DNA of 64,000 nucleotides, taken from positions 3,534,001 through 3,598,000 of the forward strand of contig NZ_CP049868.1 of NCBI RefSeq assembly GCF_011303555.1, read 5' to 3'. Origin of the DNA: Pedobacter sp. HDW13 (GTDB lineage Bacteria; Bacteroidota; Bacteroidia; Sphingobacteriales; Sphingobacteriaceae). The position numbers and the translations under genes were made by a program. Numbering within the stretch: the stretch's first letter is position 1; each line of letters starts with the position of its first letter. The notes beneath the pieces are model-generated. The model saw only the letters and a program-made list of their open reading frames with translations, was not told where the DNA came from and searched no databases. This document shows positions 29,496-39,477 of this stretch, piece after piece.

Positions 29496-31868
29496 ATGCC
29501 AGCAAAATTTACTAGTATTCTTTGCCTGTTGTTTTTTTGTTTAACGGGTTGCTTGGCTCAAAACGCTAATGCACAAAGCGTTGCTGCACAGTCAGGCACG
29601 ACCAATTTTCAGGAGCGGGTACATCTACATATGGATAAATCATTTTACTTACCTGGTGATACCATATGGTTTAAGGCTTATGTGGTTGATGAAGCCAATC
29701 TCCCTTCGAAAGCCAGCGGAACGCTTTATGTTGACCTGATTAATGAAAAGGATTCACTCCTTAACGGATTTACACTTCCTTTACTCAATGGGGTATCCTT
29801 TGGTAATGCTCCAATCGATATTAAAAGTAGCAAAGGCCTATATCGCCTTCGTGCCTATACCAGAATTATGGATAATATTACACCTGTTTCGTTTTTCGAT
29901 CAGGTAATTAAAATAGGTGATGTTGAGCAAATTAAAAACCAAATAACTGCTATACAAGATATTGATGTTCGTTTCCTGCCTGAAGGAGGAAACCTTTTAA
30001 TGGGGCTGCCTTCAAGGATTGCCTATAAGGCAGTAAGCAGAAATGGCCGTGGAGTAAACATAACAGGGAGAGTGCTAAACAGTAAAGAAACTGAAATGTG
30101 CCTGATTCAGGATACTTATCAGGGGATGGGGTCTTTTTTCTTTACTCCTGAAGAAGGAATTACCTATAAAGCGATTGTTAAAGTTAACGGAGCTGAAAGA
30201 GCAATTGATTTACCACTCGCTCAATCCAGCGGCTATACACTTGCTGTTTCACAGCGCGATACGAGCGAGCTGGTTATTAAATCGATGTGTACCAAAGATT
30301 TGATAGGTAAGGGAGAATTAAAGTTAAGTGTACATAAGAACGGAGTTGAATTACTGAGTATTCCTTTTGTTATGGATAGCCAGATGGCAAGAATAACCGT
30401 CCCGGCGGCGAAATTACCCCAAGGAATTGTGCAAATTTCGTTGTTGGCAGCTAAGGGGCAGCCGCTGTGTGAGCGGCTAGCCTTTATTGGCCAGGGGAGA
30501 AATAATGATGTGATAAAGCAGAACGGGCTTGCTACCGAATATCCAAAAAGAGGCGAAACCAAACTCGAATTGCAAACTATGGTTGATGGTGGGCCTGTAA
30601 CAAATGGTTCATTTTCGGTTGCCGTTACCAATAGTGAGGTAAGTATACCAAACCTCGATAATGAGAGCCATATCTTAGCAGATTTATTACTTTCTCCGGA
30701 TCTTAAAGGGCATATCGAAAACCCAAACCGCTATTTTATGGATAGCTCCGATTCGACAAGGATGCATTTAGATAACCTGATGTTAACCCAGGGCTGGCGA
30801 AAAATAAGCTGGCAGAAAAAATATAACCCTGAAAAAACGATTCAGATTACAGGTAAGGTAACTGATAAGAAAGGGGCTGTATCAGCCGCCAATGTTACCC
30901 TAATGCGTACCGGTAAAGCGTTAGGGCTAGAGCAGACGGTTACCGACAGTTTGGGGAGGTTCTCATTCGATTTGGTGTACATGGGGTTGGGGAATTTCGT
31001 AGTTCAGGCTAAAAGTGATAAATCCAAATGGTTAGCAGTTAAACTCGATTCGCTGCCAGCAATACCCATTTCGCCAAATAGCTTTACCAAAAACTATTTT
31101 AAGGATACTTTATCTTTTTTTTCAAAAGAAGTAATGCAGAAAAATACCCAGAAATACCTGAAACAAGAAGGCATAAAACTGAAAGAAGTAGAAATAAAAG
31201 GAAGTAGAAAGCTAGACTACAACCCCTCAAGAGAACCAATTAATTCTGGGCATGTTTTTCAGGTAATTTTACAAAAGGACCTGATTCATGTTGAAGATAT
31301 TATGGATTACCTGGCGCGGCACCTGGGAGGTAATGGTGTTATTGCTATGAATGATTATGGGGTAATGAAACCCATGTACCCACTCTACATTAAAGGAATG
31401 AATACAATTAAAATGATGCCAATATCAGTCAGCATAAATGACTTTCCTGTAGATGAATATTTTGACCTTTCAGCATTACCTGTTAAGGAGATAGAAAAAA
31501 TACAGGTGTATTTGCTTGGTTCTCCGCCACATCCATCCATAATGACCATTTCGATGAAGGATAAAAACATCCTATATCAGAATTTTAGAAAAGGAACACC
31601 ACCTGGTACGGCTTATTTGAAACAGGAGGGCTATACCATAAGCAAGGCATTTTATGAGGTAAAGTATCCATTGAAAAAGCAAAGTAATGAGGAGGATTTG
31701 AGAACAACACTATACTGGGCACCTAACCTAATTCCCGATAAAAATGGTAAAATAAGTGTAAGTTATTTTAATGGAGATTTAACTGGCAAGCACCGGGTTG
31801 TACTTGAAGGCTTTGATGGGCAGGGAAACCTTTTCAGGAAAGAATGGAGTTATAATGTTGTAGAATAA
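29496..31868 (+). CDS. Large exported protein with MG2-like domains (TonB plug-related C-terminus)
   Basis: The 790-residue protein has a lipoprotein-like signal (MPAKFTSILCLLFFCLTGCL) and a macroglobulin-type MG2 domain near the N-terminus: 'FQERVHLHMDKSFYLPGDTIWFKAYVVDEANLPSKASGTLYVDLINEKD'. The middle has further beta-sandwich repeats, then a carboxypeptidase-regulatory-like part ('ITGKVTDKKGAVSAANVTLM', ~residue 450) and a C-terminal plug-like part. This architecture is common in Bacteroidota; its role may be in surface assembly or receptor function. The start at 29496 is chosen because the upstream extension lacks a signal peptide. Confidence 0.78.
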   Translation: MPAKFTSILCLLFFCLTGCLAQNANAQSVAAQSGTTNFQERVHLHMDKSFYLPGDTIWFKAYVVDEANLPSKASGTLYVDLINEKDSLLNGFTLPLLNGVSFGNAPIDIKSSKGLYRLRAYTRIMDNITPVSFFDQVIKIGDVEQIKNQITAIQDIDVRFLPEGGNLLMGLPSRIAYKAVSRNGRGVNITGRVLNSKETEMCLIQDTYQGMGSFFFTPEEGITYKAIVKVNGAERAIDLPLAQSSGYTLAVSQRDTSELVIKSMCTKDLIGKGELKLSVHKNGVELLSIPFVMDSQMARITVPAAKLPQGIVQISLLAAKGQPLCERLAFIGQGRNNDVIKQNGLATEYPKRGETKLELQTMVDGGPVTNGSFSVAVTNSEVSIPNLDNESHILADLLLSPDLKGHIENPNRYFMDSSDSTRMHLDNLMLTQGWRKISWQKKYNPEKTIQITGKVTDKKGAVSAANVTLMRTGKALGLEQTVTDSLGRFSFDLVYMGLGNFVVQAKSDKSKWLAVKLDSLPAIPISPNSFTKNYFKDTLSFFSKEVMQKNTQKYLKQEGIKLKEVEIKGSRKLDYNPSREPINSGHVFQVILQKDLIHVEDIMDYLARHLGGNGVIAMNDYGVMKPMYPLYIKGMNTIKMMPISVSINDFPVDEYFDLSALPVKEIEKIQVYLLGSPPHPSIMTISMKDKNILYQNFRKGTPPGTAYLKQEGYTISKAFYEVKYPLKKQSNEEDLRTTLYWAPNLIPDKNGKISVSYFNGDLTGKHRVVLEGFDGQGNLFRKEWSYNVVE

Positions 31869-31952
31869 TTTAAACCGTTATTTGAATATTTCATGTCACA
31901 TTTTTTGATGTTCTTTAGGTTAAGGTGATTTTGCTTCTTTATAAACCGATTT

Positions 31953-33035
31953 TTAGTGTTGTTTTTTACCTCTCCACAACCACATTAAAAAGCCGGTTAC
32001 GGGCAGTGAGGCGGCAATTAGTCCCGCAATAAAAGCAATTATTTTCCCCAAAATTCCCATTACGCTTCCGGTGTGCAAATCATAGTTTAAGCTTTTAATC
32101 TGATCGCTTAGCGACAGGGTTTCAAAGGTTTTTCCTTGTAAGAGCAGCTTGCCGCTATAACGGTCGAAACGATACTGTATGCGCTGGTGTATTTTGTCGG
32201 GATCGAGGTAAGCCGATACATTTACAGTACCACTTTTGGCTGCGGGAATATTGATGAGGTAATACGCGGCCCTGGTGTTAAAAGAAACAACTTTCGATAA
32301 GATCTGGTTATTTGATGCCGCTACCGTGGTTCGCTTGGTATCAGAGGTCAATTTTGTTTTCTTTTCTGCAACCAGATCAAACGACCACATCAGGCCGGTA
32401 AGGGCAATAATCAACAGGGCAATAAAGGCATAAAAGCCGAAAACCTGATGCAAATCGTAGTTCAAACGTTTCTTTTTGGTATTCCATTTAACTTTAAACT
32501 TTGCCTTTAGCACGTTTGCTTTCCATTTGGTTGGCCACCAAAGTACTATGCCCGATAATAACAGGAAAACAAAACAGACAACCGACCAACGGATAATAAA
32601 ATGGCCAACCTTATCGCCCAGTAAAAGCGTGCGGTGCAGCGATAAAACAACGTTGAAAAACTCGCAGTTGGCATCCTCATGAAAAACCACACGCGCAGTG
32701 TAAGGATCTACATAAACTTTCTCGAAATATACGCCAGATTTTAACGACCTGAACATATAGCTGCGGTTCGGAGCAGTCTGGATTTCTACCCTCGAGATTT
32801 TTTTCTTGCTCCCCAGTTTAGCCTGAGCTACATTAAGTAACTCATCAAAAGATTTTGGTTTTGCACCAGCAGGCACTTCAACGTACAAACGGTCGCGGTA
32901 AAGCACTGCTTTAAGCTCATCAGCGAAAGCGTATATAGAACCGGTAATGCCCAATATAAACACCACCAGCCCGGAGCAGAGTCCGAGCCAGAGATGTAAT
33001 TGATAGAGCGCTTTTTTAAAATTTATACGAAACAT
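31953..33035 (-). CDS. PepSY-associated TM domain protein (putative iron-uptake reductase)
   Basis: The 360-residue inner membrane protein has a start segment 'ALYQLHLWLGLCSGLVVFILGITGSIYAF', a PepSY-like periplasmic region, further membrane helices ('SVVCFVFLLLSGIVLWWPTK', 'AFIALLIIALTGLMWSFDL') and a last helix near the C-terminus. Conserved His residues in helix 1 ('QLHLW') and later ('LHRTLLLG', 'DLHTGSV') fit b-heme or metal coordination. Such genes follow siderophore receptors and may reduce ferric siderophores. It overlaps the receptor gene by 20 bases, so it is the last gene of the fec-like operon. Confidence 0.85.
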   Translation of the reverse strand: MFRINFKKALYQLHLWLGLCSGLVVFILGITGSIYAFADELKAVLYRDRLYVEVPAGAKPKSFDELLNVAQAKLGSKKKISRVEIQTAPNRSYMFRSLKSGVYFEKVYVDPYTARVVFHEDANCEFFNVVLSLHRTLLLGDKVGHFIIRWSVVCFVFLLLSGIVLWWPTKWKANVLKAKFKVKWNTKKKRLNYDLHQVFGFYAFIALLIIALTGLMWSFDLVAEKKTKLTSDTKRTTVAASNNQILSKVVSFNTRAAYYLINIPAAKSGTVNVSAYLDPDKIHQRIQYRFDRYSGKLLLQGKTFETLSLSDQIKSLNYDLHTGSVMGILGKIIAFIAGLIAASLPVTGFLMWLWRGKKQH

Positions 33036-35679
33036 TGGCTACAAAAGCTCGTGGCATTTGGGCAGTTAAGGTACCCTGGCCTGTAAAATATAATTGATTG
33101 CTCAGGTTATCAACCTTGATTCCTAAACGATATTTCCCCGTATCATAGAAAGCCGTAGCATTAATCATTACATAAGACGGAAGCGTGAATATGCCGGTTG
33201 CCAACGCATTTGAAGTAAGGTGATCGCCTACATAATTGGTGCCCAGGCCAAGCCCAAGGCCTTTAAGGTTACCAACTGGTAGTTTATAGCTAATCCAGCT
33301 ATTGATCAGTGTTGCTGGCCCTGCCGAGGCTGGTCTTCTTCCTTCAAGGGCAGCCGTAGCTTTGGTAAGCTTACTGTCGTTGTAGCTATAACCGGCAATA
33401 ATGTTTAAACCTGGCAGCGGGTTGGTAATCAGTTCGAGTTCTACACCTTTACTGCGCTGGGTTCCGTTTTGTACGGTAATGTTATAATTAACCCCGTTAA
33501 CCATTAAATCTTCTGGTCGGGTCAGGTTTTCAACCTTGATGTGGTATACACTAGCGGTAAAGCTCAGTTTTCCGTTAAAAAGATCGGCTTTTACACCACC
33601 TTCAAACTGGTTGGCATGTTGTGGTTTAAAAGTACCCGAAACACCAGCACCTTCAGGCTGGGTTACCGGGGCAACATTGGCAAAGCCATTCATGTAATTT
33701 CCAAATACCGACACCTGATCTTTAATGATGTGATATACCAACCCCAGCTTTGGCGAAACAGCTGTTTGCATATACTGGCTGTTTACTACAATCGTGTTGG
33801 TCGCCTGGTTTAGGGTTCCTTTATTTTGAAAACGATCCACACGTAAACTTAACATGGCCAGTAAACGGTCGGTAATGTTCAGTACATCAGAAGCATAAAC
33901 GCTATAAATGTAGCTTTTGGTGGTGTTTTTAGTCGGCGCTGCGGTACTTGCTGCAAGTCTGGCTTCAACGGCCGATTTAGAAATTTTAACATAATTGGCA
34001 TCTGATGGATTCAGTCCGCTTACATTATCGAACACAATATAGGGCGAATTGTCGTTGTTAATGGTTTGACTCAGGTAATCGAGACCAACTACCAACCTGT
34101 TTCTTAATCCTAACACTTTAAAGTCGCCAATAAAGTTCTGCTGGATATCGCTTGCAGTATTCGTTGAATTTTGAAGACTAATATTACGTTCGAGCATCTC
34201 ATCGCTGGTTGCGCCTCTAATAAACTGGTATTGATAGAACCCGTCTGATTTTCGGGAGTTGTTGGAGTAAATAGTTTGCGAACGCCAGTTTTCAGAAATT
34301 TTATAATTGGCCTGAGCTTTAATATTTACTGTTGGGTTTTTCATAGTCAGATCGTTAGATGAATAAGATCTTTTCCAGTCAAAATTTAGTTCTTGTGGGG
34401 TTGTAGCTATAAATTTTCTTACCCGGTTTAAAAAGATTACAGATGGGCTGGTAGCCTCGGTTTGTAAAAAGCCGGCATTCAGGCTAAGGGTTAACCTGTC
34501 ATTTGCACGGTATTCAACCGATGGAGCGAAAAATGTTGATCTTCTGAAACCTGCATCCTGAAAACTGCCTTGATATTGGTATGCGGCATTCATTCTAAAC
34601 AAAAGTTTAGAACTTTTTTTGGCTGGGCCGTAAACATCGGCGGTTAATCTGTTTAATCCGAAACTACCGGTTAAGTAATTAATTTCGCCACCTGCCGTAT
34701 CAATAGGTTTTTTGGTTACAATGTTAATCAACCCGCCGAAAGAAATAACAGCTCCGCCAAAAAGAGTTCCTGATGGGCCTTTAATCAGCTCTACCCGCTC
34801 AATGTTAGAAGGATCGATTTCGCCATTGGTTTGCGCTGGGAGTCCATCTACCAAAGCTGCTTCGGTTCTAAAACCGCGCATGCTGTAATAAGAAGCACCA
34901 TCAGTATTGATACCACGCGATCCCTGGATTTTATACACGCCCGGCGAGTTTTTAAGTGCGTAACTAAAATCGGTAATCATTTGTTCGTTTAACAAGGTTT
35001 TTGGAATGGTAGTATAAACCTGTGGATTATCGAGATTAGCTAAAGGCATTTTAGCTGCTGTGGTGGTCTTTTTTACCGAAAAACGGTTGGTTTCACCACC
35101 ATTAATTACCACTTCATCCAGTTGCGAATTACTTTCTCTTAGGGTAAAATTTTCTCTTAGGTTGGCATCGCCCTCTACAGTAATTTCTTTCGATTGACTT
35201 TCCAGGCCAATATAACTTACTGATAGGGTATGCCTGCCGGCAGGAACATCCTTAATGCGGTAATTTCCATCTGCATCTACAACGGTGTTGCGCGTACGAT
35301 CGATACTAACGGTTACGAACTGTGCTGGCTTGCCTTCGGCTGTAGTTACTTTTCCCCTCACTTCTCCTCTAAGCTGGATTTTAATGGTAACATCTTTCCC
35401 GCTGGCAGTAAAAGCCAAACCGCTTTTTTTAGAAAGTTCGGTTAACACTTCACTAACGGTATTGGCCGATGGACTTAAAGTAATGGTTTTATCAAGCTCG
35501 GCGCTTAATCCGCTATAAATAAAGTTGAGTCCAGCTTTTTTTTCCAGTTGCTCCATAACCGCCTTAACTTTTAAGGTTCGTGGACTAATGGTAACCGGTG
35601 TATTTTGAGCGTAACCTGTATTAAAGAGTAAACAACACAGTAAAAGGACACAGCCTACTAGAATAGGCTTAAAATTCAT
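33016..35679 (-). CDS. TonB-dependent siderophore receptor (FecA-type)
   Basis: This 887-residue outer membrane receptor has a signal peptide (to NTGYAQ), an N-terminal STN signalling domain ('LKVKAVMEQLEKKAGLNFIYSG'), a carboxypeptidase-regulatory-like domain (~residues 115-190), a plug ('MRGFRTEAALVDGLPAQTNGEIDPSNIERVELIKGPSGTLFGG') and a beta-barrel ending in YKF. The STN domain would contact the FecR anti-sigma encoded just upstream. It imports a ferric siderophore. An in-frame ATG 18 bases upstream is also possible. Operon: sigma, FecR, receptor, PepSY reductase. Confidence 0.93.
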   Translation of the reverse strand: MNFKPILVGCVLLLCCLLFNTGYAQNTPVTISPRTLKVKAVMEQLEKKAGLNFIYSGLSAELDKTITLSPSANTVSEVLTELSKKSGLAFTASGKDVTIKIQLRGEVRGKVTTAEGKPAQFVTVSIDRTRNTVVDADGNYRIKDVPAGRHTLSVSYIGLESQSKEITVEGDANLRENFTLRESNSQLDEVVINGGETNRFSVKKTTTAAKMPLANLDNPQVYTTIPKTLLNEQMITDFSYALKNSPGVYKIQGSRGINTDGASYYSMRGFRTEAALVDGLPAQTNGEIDPSNIERVELIKGPSGTLFGGAVISFGGLINIVTKKPIDTAGGEINYLTGSFGLNRLTADVYGPAKKSSKLLFRMNAAYQYQGSFQDAGFRRSTFFAPSVEYRANDRLTLSLNAGFLQTEATSPSVIFLNRVRKFIATTPQELNFDWKRSYSSNDLTMKNPTVNIKAQANYKISENWRSQTIYSNNSRKSDGFYQYQFIRGATSDEMLERNISLQNSTNTASDIQQNFIGDFKVLGLRNRLVVGLDYLSQTINNDNSPYIVFDNVSGLNPSDANYVKISKSAVEARLAASTAAPTKNTTKSYIYSVYASDVLNITDRLLAMLSLRVDRFQNKGTLNQATNTIVVNSQYMQTAVSPKLGLVYHIIKDQVSVFGNYMNGFANVAPVTQPEGAGVSGTFKPQHANQFEGGVKADLFNGKLSFTASVYHIKVENLTRPEDLMVNGVNYNITVQNGTQRSKGVELELITNPLPGLNIIAGYSYNDSKLTKATAALEGRRPASAGPATLINSWISYKLPVGNLKGLGLGLGTNYVGDHLTSNALATGIFTLPSYVMINATAFYDTGKYRLGIKVDNLSNQLYFTGQGTLTAQMPRAFVANVSYKF

Positions 35680-35725
35680 AAATTTGTAATTGATCATTGA
35701 TTGTGAGAATTGATGGTAATATTAA

Positions 35726-35754
35726 CTATCGGGGTGTTGGCGCACTTCCGGTAG
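35726..35754 (-). ncRNA. Conserved hairpin at a FecR-receptor junction (copy 2)
   Basis: On the minus strand: CTACCGG-AA-GTG-6 nt-CAC-C-CCGATAG, with pairs C-G, T-A, A-T, one mismatch, then C-G, G-C, G-C. It has the same layout as 11210 and 57377 and lies between the FecR stop and the receptor start. Confidence 0.5.
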
Positions 35755-35769
35755 TTTGTTGTTTTAATT

Positions 35770-36690
35770 TTATTTATAGATTTCAATATATTTTCCTGCA
35801 TTTCTGAAGCGGTAATCTGAGGCCCGTTGTATCAGTTGTAAAACCTGGCTAACGCTTTGTTTTTCGAATTTTCCGCTAATCGGATCATTGAGTGTGCAGC
35901 TCACTTTAAAACGTAAACCATATCTGTTTTCGAGAGTTTCCAATACCTGTGGCATAGGCGTGTCACTGAATTTAATTAGTCCTGATTTCCAGGCTGTAAC
36001 GGCATTTGTATCTACTTTGGTAACCTCGCCAGTGCGTTGCTGCGTTTTGTTAAAAAAAAGACGTTCTCCTGGCAAAAGGATAGTTTCTGGGCTGTTTTTA
36101 GCCTTGAAACTAATTTTTCCCTGAGTAAGGGTAACCTCCATTAATGTTGCAGATTTTAGATTGCGTACATTGAAACGTGTACCCAGCACTTTAATTTCGC
36201 TATTGGCACTTTTTACCAAAAAGGGTTTTGAGGCATCGTGCTTAACCACAAAAAATACTTCGCCAGAAAGCAGGGTTACAGGACGGGTTTTTCCGGTAAA
36301 CTTGCTGGGATAGGCAATGCGGCTTCCGGGTTGAAGCTCGATCTTGCTACTATCGGGTAAGGTAATTAAGGTGGGCTGCCCGTATGGCGCATTAAAAACA
36401 ATGTTTTGCGGAAGGGATTGTGTTCTGTTCAATAGCAGGAAACCCAGTGCAAGTACTGTAGCTGCAGCAATAGAACTGTATACCCTCCAGGTTAGCCGGA
36501 ACTTTTTTGGGCGAGGTTGCATTTTTTCTTGTAGAGCAGAAAGGATTTCTGGTTTTACTTGCTCCTGTTCAACGGCCAGGAATGCAGGGAAATCTTCCAG
36601 TTCAAGCCAGGCCTCTACCTGCATGCGCTCTAAGGGAGTACATTTTGCTTGTGCATATTTTTCCAGTAGCTCGCCATTAATATCTTCCAT
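35770..36690 (-). CDS. FecR-family anti-sigma factor
   Basis: An intact 306-residue FecR protein. A short cytoplasmic sigma-binding part (MEDINGELLEKYAQAKCTP) leads to one membrane helix (VYSSIAAATVLALGFLLLNR, residues ~70-90), then the periplasmic FecR domain ('YGQPTLITLPDSSKIELQPGSRIAYPSKF' and 'KPFLVKSANSEIKVLGTRFNVRN') and a DUF4974-like end. It would hold the sigma encoded upstream until the siderophore receptor signals. The ATG at 36690 is preferred over one 24 bases upstream. Unlike the other two FecR genes here, this one is not frameshifted. Confidence 0.92.
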   Translation of the reverse strand: MEDINGELLEKYAQAKCTPLERMQVEAWLELEDFPAFLAVEQEQVKPEILSALQEKMQPRPKKFRLTWRVYSSIAAATVLALGFLLLNRTQSLPQNIVFNAPYGQPTLITLPDSSKIELQPGSRIAYPSKFTGKTRPVTLLSGEVFFVVKHDASKPFLVKSANSEIKVLGTRFNVRNLKSATLMEVTLTQGKISFKAKNSPETILLPGERLFFNKTQQRTGEVTKVDTNAVTAWKSGLIKFSDTPMPQVLETLENRYGLRFKVSCTLNDPISGKFEKQSVSQVLQLIQRASDYRFRNAGKYIEIYK

Positions 36691-36757
36691 ATTAATAACT
36701 ACCATGAAAGGCACAGTACCCTACGCAAAAAGCAAAAAATATTTTATTAGTAAAAAA

Positions 36758-37258
36758 TCAGGCTGGATGAAGTGAGCTTTTTAGCTCTTTTAAGGCTCTT
36801 GAAATGTGTTTTTCGACTGTTTTTACGGCAATGCCCATTTCGTCGGCAATTTGTTTATAAGTGAGGTTCTGCTCACGGCTGAGCATAAAAATGCTTTTCG
36901 AAGGTTCTTCAAGTCTGGCAATCACCATTTCGAATTGTAAAGAAAGTTCCTTATCCAGTAAGATCGATTCAGGATTATACCTGCTAATTTCTATAAAATC
37001 GTTATAGTTGATGTCGGTAACATCTTCCTGATTCTTTTTGTTCCGGAAGTGATTTAATATCTGGTATTTGGTAGATCGGGCCAGGTATTTTGATGCTTCC
37101 AGCTCATTGTCAAAAATTAAACCCCTGGTCCAGATAGAAAGAAATATATCCTGACATATATCTTTTGCTGCTGCTTGGTTACCACACATGGAAAGCGCGA
37201 GGCCATACACTTTGGCCCAGTGGAGATTAAAGAAACCTACAAATTCGCGATTTTTCAT
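36758..37258 (-). CDS. ECF RNA polymerase sigma factor (FecI-like)
   Basis: This 166-residue protein starts MKNREFVGFFNLHWAKVYGL and has sigma region 2 ('AKDICQDIFLSIWTRG') and region 4 ('LTYKQIADEMGIAVKTVEKHISRALKEL'). The upstream extension of 44 residues is AT-rich and not family-like. First gene of the siderophore operon (FecR 67 bases downstream). It directs transcription of the receptor operon in response to ferric siderophore. Its promoter lies in the 174-base gap shared with the divergent exporter gene. Confidence 0.9.
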   Translation of the reverse strand: MKNREFVGFFNLHWAKVYGLALSMCGNQAAAKDICQDIFLSIWTRGLIFDNELEASKYLARSTKYQILNHFRNKKNQEDVTDINYNDFIEISRYNPESILLDKELSLQFEMVIARLEEPSKSIFMLSREQNLTYKQIADEMGIAVKTVEKHISRALKELKSSLHPA

Positions 37259-37432
37259 GTCAAAATAAGGATATGTTGCAAATATAATCTTATTTAGACT
37301 TGTTACAAATAACGAATTAAATTTGTTGTGGGAAAAATCATGTATTAAGAAATTTGCAAAGCAGATCACTATAAAAAAACTATAAATCATATATTTAAAA
37401 TTTTAATCAGATATTTCAGCGTAAACCTATTT

Positions 37433-38806
37433 ATGTCGACAGAAAACAGCGCTTCAGTCATTACCGGAGCTTTAACGGATGCGGAGATCACACCAAACAA
37501 AAAAACATTTTTAAAGGCTTTAACCGAAGATTGGTGGGCCGTAATTTTAGGGTCGGCTATTATTGCTGCGGTACTTTATTTAACTACTGCAGGTACAGCC
37601 ATTACTTTACCCGTATTTAAATGGGCAAGTACCGACGATCTGTTGAACAAAATTTTATCAGCAGGCAATTTATTGTTGATTATCGAAACCGGCCTGGTAT
37701 TTCTGGCTCTTGCAGGTATTGCCATTGCGCTTTCAGGAGGTAATGTGGTTAGGTTTGCTGCTGGATTTTCACTGATTTACTTTTTAGCCATTATTTCTTT
37801 TATTATTGGCGGTAACAAGAGCGTATCCTATTATGGCTTAGAATATGTGGTTTTTGCCCTGCTGATTGGCATATTAATGGGTAACCTGATCAAGCTGCCA
37901 AGCTGGTTGAAAGAAGCCGTACGCTCTGAATTTTATATCAAAACAGGATTGGTAATATTGGGTACAACTATTTTATCGGCCGATTTAGTTAAGGCGGGCC
38001 TGCCCGGTATTGTACAAGCCATTATAGTAGTGAGCGCGGTATGGTTTTTTTCTTTGTGGCTAAGTCGCAGGTTAAAAGTAGACGATGAATTCGGGATTAT
38101 ACTGGCCTCGGCAGTGTCTATTTGCGGCGTTTCGGCAGCTATTGTTGCTGCTGGTGCAATCAATGGTGATAAACGTAAATTATCTTATGTAACTACCCTG
38201 GTGCTTATTATGGCCATCCCTATGATGGTAATCCAGCCCTGGGCAGTAAAATATTTTCATATTCCTGAAATAATAGGAGGGGCCTGGTTGGGCGGAACGC
38301 TCGATACAACGGCTACAGTAACAGCAGCCGGAGATTTGGTGGGGCCAATAGCAGTCAAAGCAGGAGTAATTGCTAAATTCTCGCAAAATGTATTTATTGG
38401 AGTAGCCGCATTTTTTATCGCGATATGGTGGGCTTATAAAAAGCCGAAAGATGAGGCGGGCGGTGTACAAATTAAGGTCGAAAGCCCTGGGCTTAAAATT
38501 GTGTGGGAACGTTTCCCGAAATTTGTATTGGGTTTTATTGCGGCCTCGCTCATATTTTCTTTTCTACTTTCGCCTGCTACAGCAAAAAGTGTAGCACCTA
38601 CGTTAAATGGTTTACGCACAATTTGGTTTGCAGTAGCGTTTATCTCTATCGGCATGGAAGCTAAATTTTCTTCACTGGTGAAACTACAGGGTGGAAGACC
38701 AGCTATGACTTTTGTTGTGGCACAGCTGTTTAATATATTCTGGACTTTGCTGTGGGCTTATATTTTGTTTGGAGGCTATATATTTCCAGTGCCGGATTTT
38801 AAGTAG
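37433..38806 (+). CDS. YeiH-family putative sulfate exporter
   Basis: This 457-residue membrane protein has around ten helices and matches the UPF0324/YeiH family: 'LEYVVFALLIGILMGNLIKLPSWL', 'SEFYIKTGLVILGTTILSADLV', 'IILASAVSICGVSAAIVAAGAI' and 'AWLGGTLDTTATVTAAGDLVGPIAVKAGVIAKFSQNVFIGVAAF'. The N-terminal ~70 residues add an extra helix compared with the E. coli protein. Members are proposed sulfate or small-anion exporters; evidence for substrate is thin. It is divergent from the fec-like operon and ends in a very strong hairpin. Confidence 0.9.
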   Translation: MSTENSASVITGALTDAEITPNKKTFLKALTEDWWAVILGSAIIAAVLYLTTAGTAITLPVFKWASTDDLLNKILSAGNLLLIIETGLVFLALAGIAIALSGGNVVRFAAGFSLIYFLAIISFIIGGNKSVSYYGLEYVVFALLIGILMGNLIKLPSWLKEAVRSEFYIKTGLVILGTTILSADLVKAGLPGIVQAIIVVSAVWFFSLWLSRRLKVDDEFGIILASAVSICGVSAAIVAAGAINGDKRKLSYVTTLVLIMAIPMMVIQPWAVKYFHIPEIIGGAWLGGTLDTTATVTAAGDLVGPIAVKAGVIAKFSQNVFIGVAAFFIAIWWAYKKPKDEAGGVQIKVESPGLKIVWERFPKFVLGFIAASLIFSFLLSPATAKSVAPTLNGLRTIWFAVAFISIGMEAKFSSLVKLQGGRPAMTFVVAQLFNIFWTLLWAYILFGGYIFPVPDFK

Positions 38807-38831
38807 AAAGAGTTTAGAATTTATTTCAAAA

Positions 38832-38873
38832 TAGATACAGAAAAAGCGACCTTGGTCGCTTTTTCTGTATCTA
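38832..38873. terminator. 20-bp perfect hairpin terminator
   Basis: Two 20-base arms (TAGATACAGAAAAAGCGACC and its complement) around TT. The core AAAAGCGAC/GTCGCTTTT is shared with the terminator at 51073. Confidence 0.85.
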
Positions 38874-38945
38874 AATTTTTCGATCTATTTTGATATGGGC
38901 TGAAACGAAGTTTATTTATTGCCTGAAATTGATCTTCTATTGCCA

Positions 38946-39110
38946 TTATATAAACTTTACATCATAATCAAAACCTCTGGTTCTAATTTTGTGAAGCCAT
39001 CTTTTATAAAGGTTTTTTCCAATCACAACTTTTCCATCGCTAACAGTTAATGTCTCTCCTACAATAAAATTACTCAAATCCTGACGGTACTCCTTCTTAA
39101 TATCTGTCAT
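38946..39110 (-). CDS. Short hypothetical protein or gene remnant (54 aa)
   Basis: The ATG-started frame starts MTDIKKEYRQDLSNFIVGET and ends RTRGFDYDVKFI, with strongly protein-like composition. The same frame continues upstream for 23 more codons (to 39179: 'IDRISRRINTLIQLPEKKDV') without a stop or ATG, suggesting that a longer gene lost its start. No family is recognised. It sits in a 670-base gap; the remainder, 39180-39477, is AT-rich and shows nothing else I can support apart from a weak hairpin near 39250. Confidence 0.4.
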   Translation of the reverse strand: MTDIKKEYRQDLSNFIVGETLTVSDGKVVIGKNLYKRWLHKIRTRGFDYDVKFI

Positions 39111-39477
39111 AAAGATTACATCTTTTTTTTCTGGTAATTGAATTAATGTATTTATTCTTCTGGAAATACGATCTATCGGGTTCGTAAGACACTATACAAT
39201 AAAATTTAGTTCAACAATACCGAAATTATGTCTTTATTACAAGGATAGAACCTTATGCGGTTCTTTGAATTAAAAAATACAGTTTCGCGTATAAATCTCC
39301 GCCTCGTTTCACTGTAAAAAATCGCAAACGAGAATTGTCAGATATCTAGTTTTGCTAAAGCCTTAAGCGAAAATTACTTTCATATTAATAATTAATAAAG
39401 AAATCATAAGTTTTGCTTCTCTGCTTAACATTAACTTAATCTTTACGCTCTTTCTTTGCTGAAAATTATTTTTAGGC

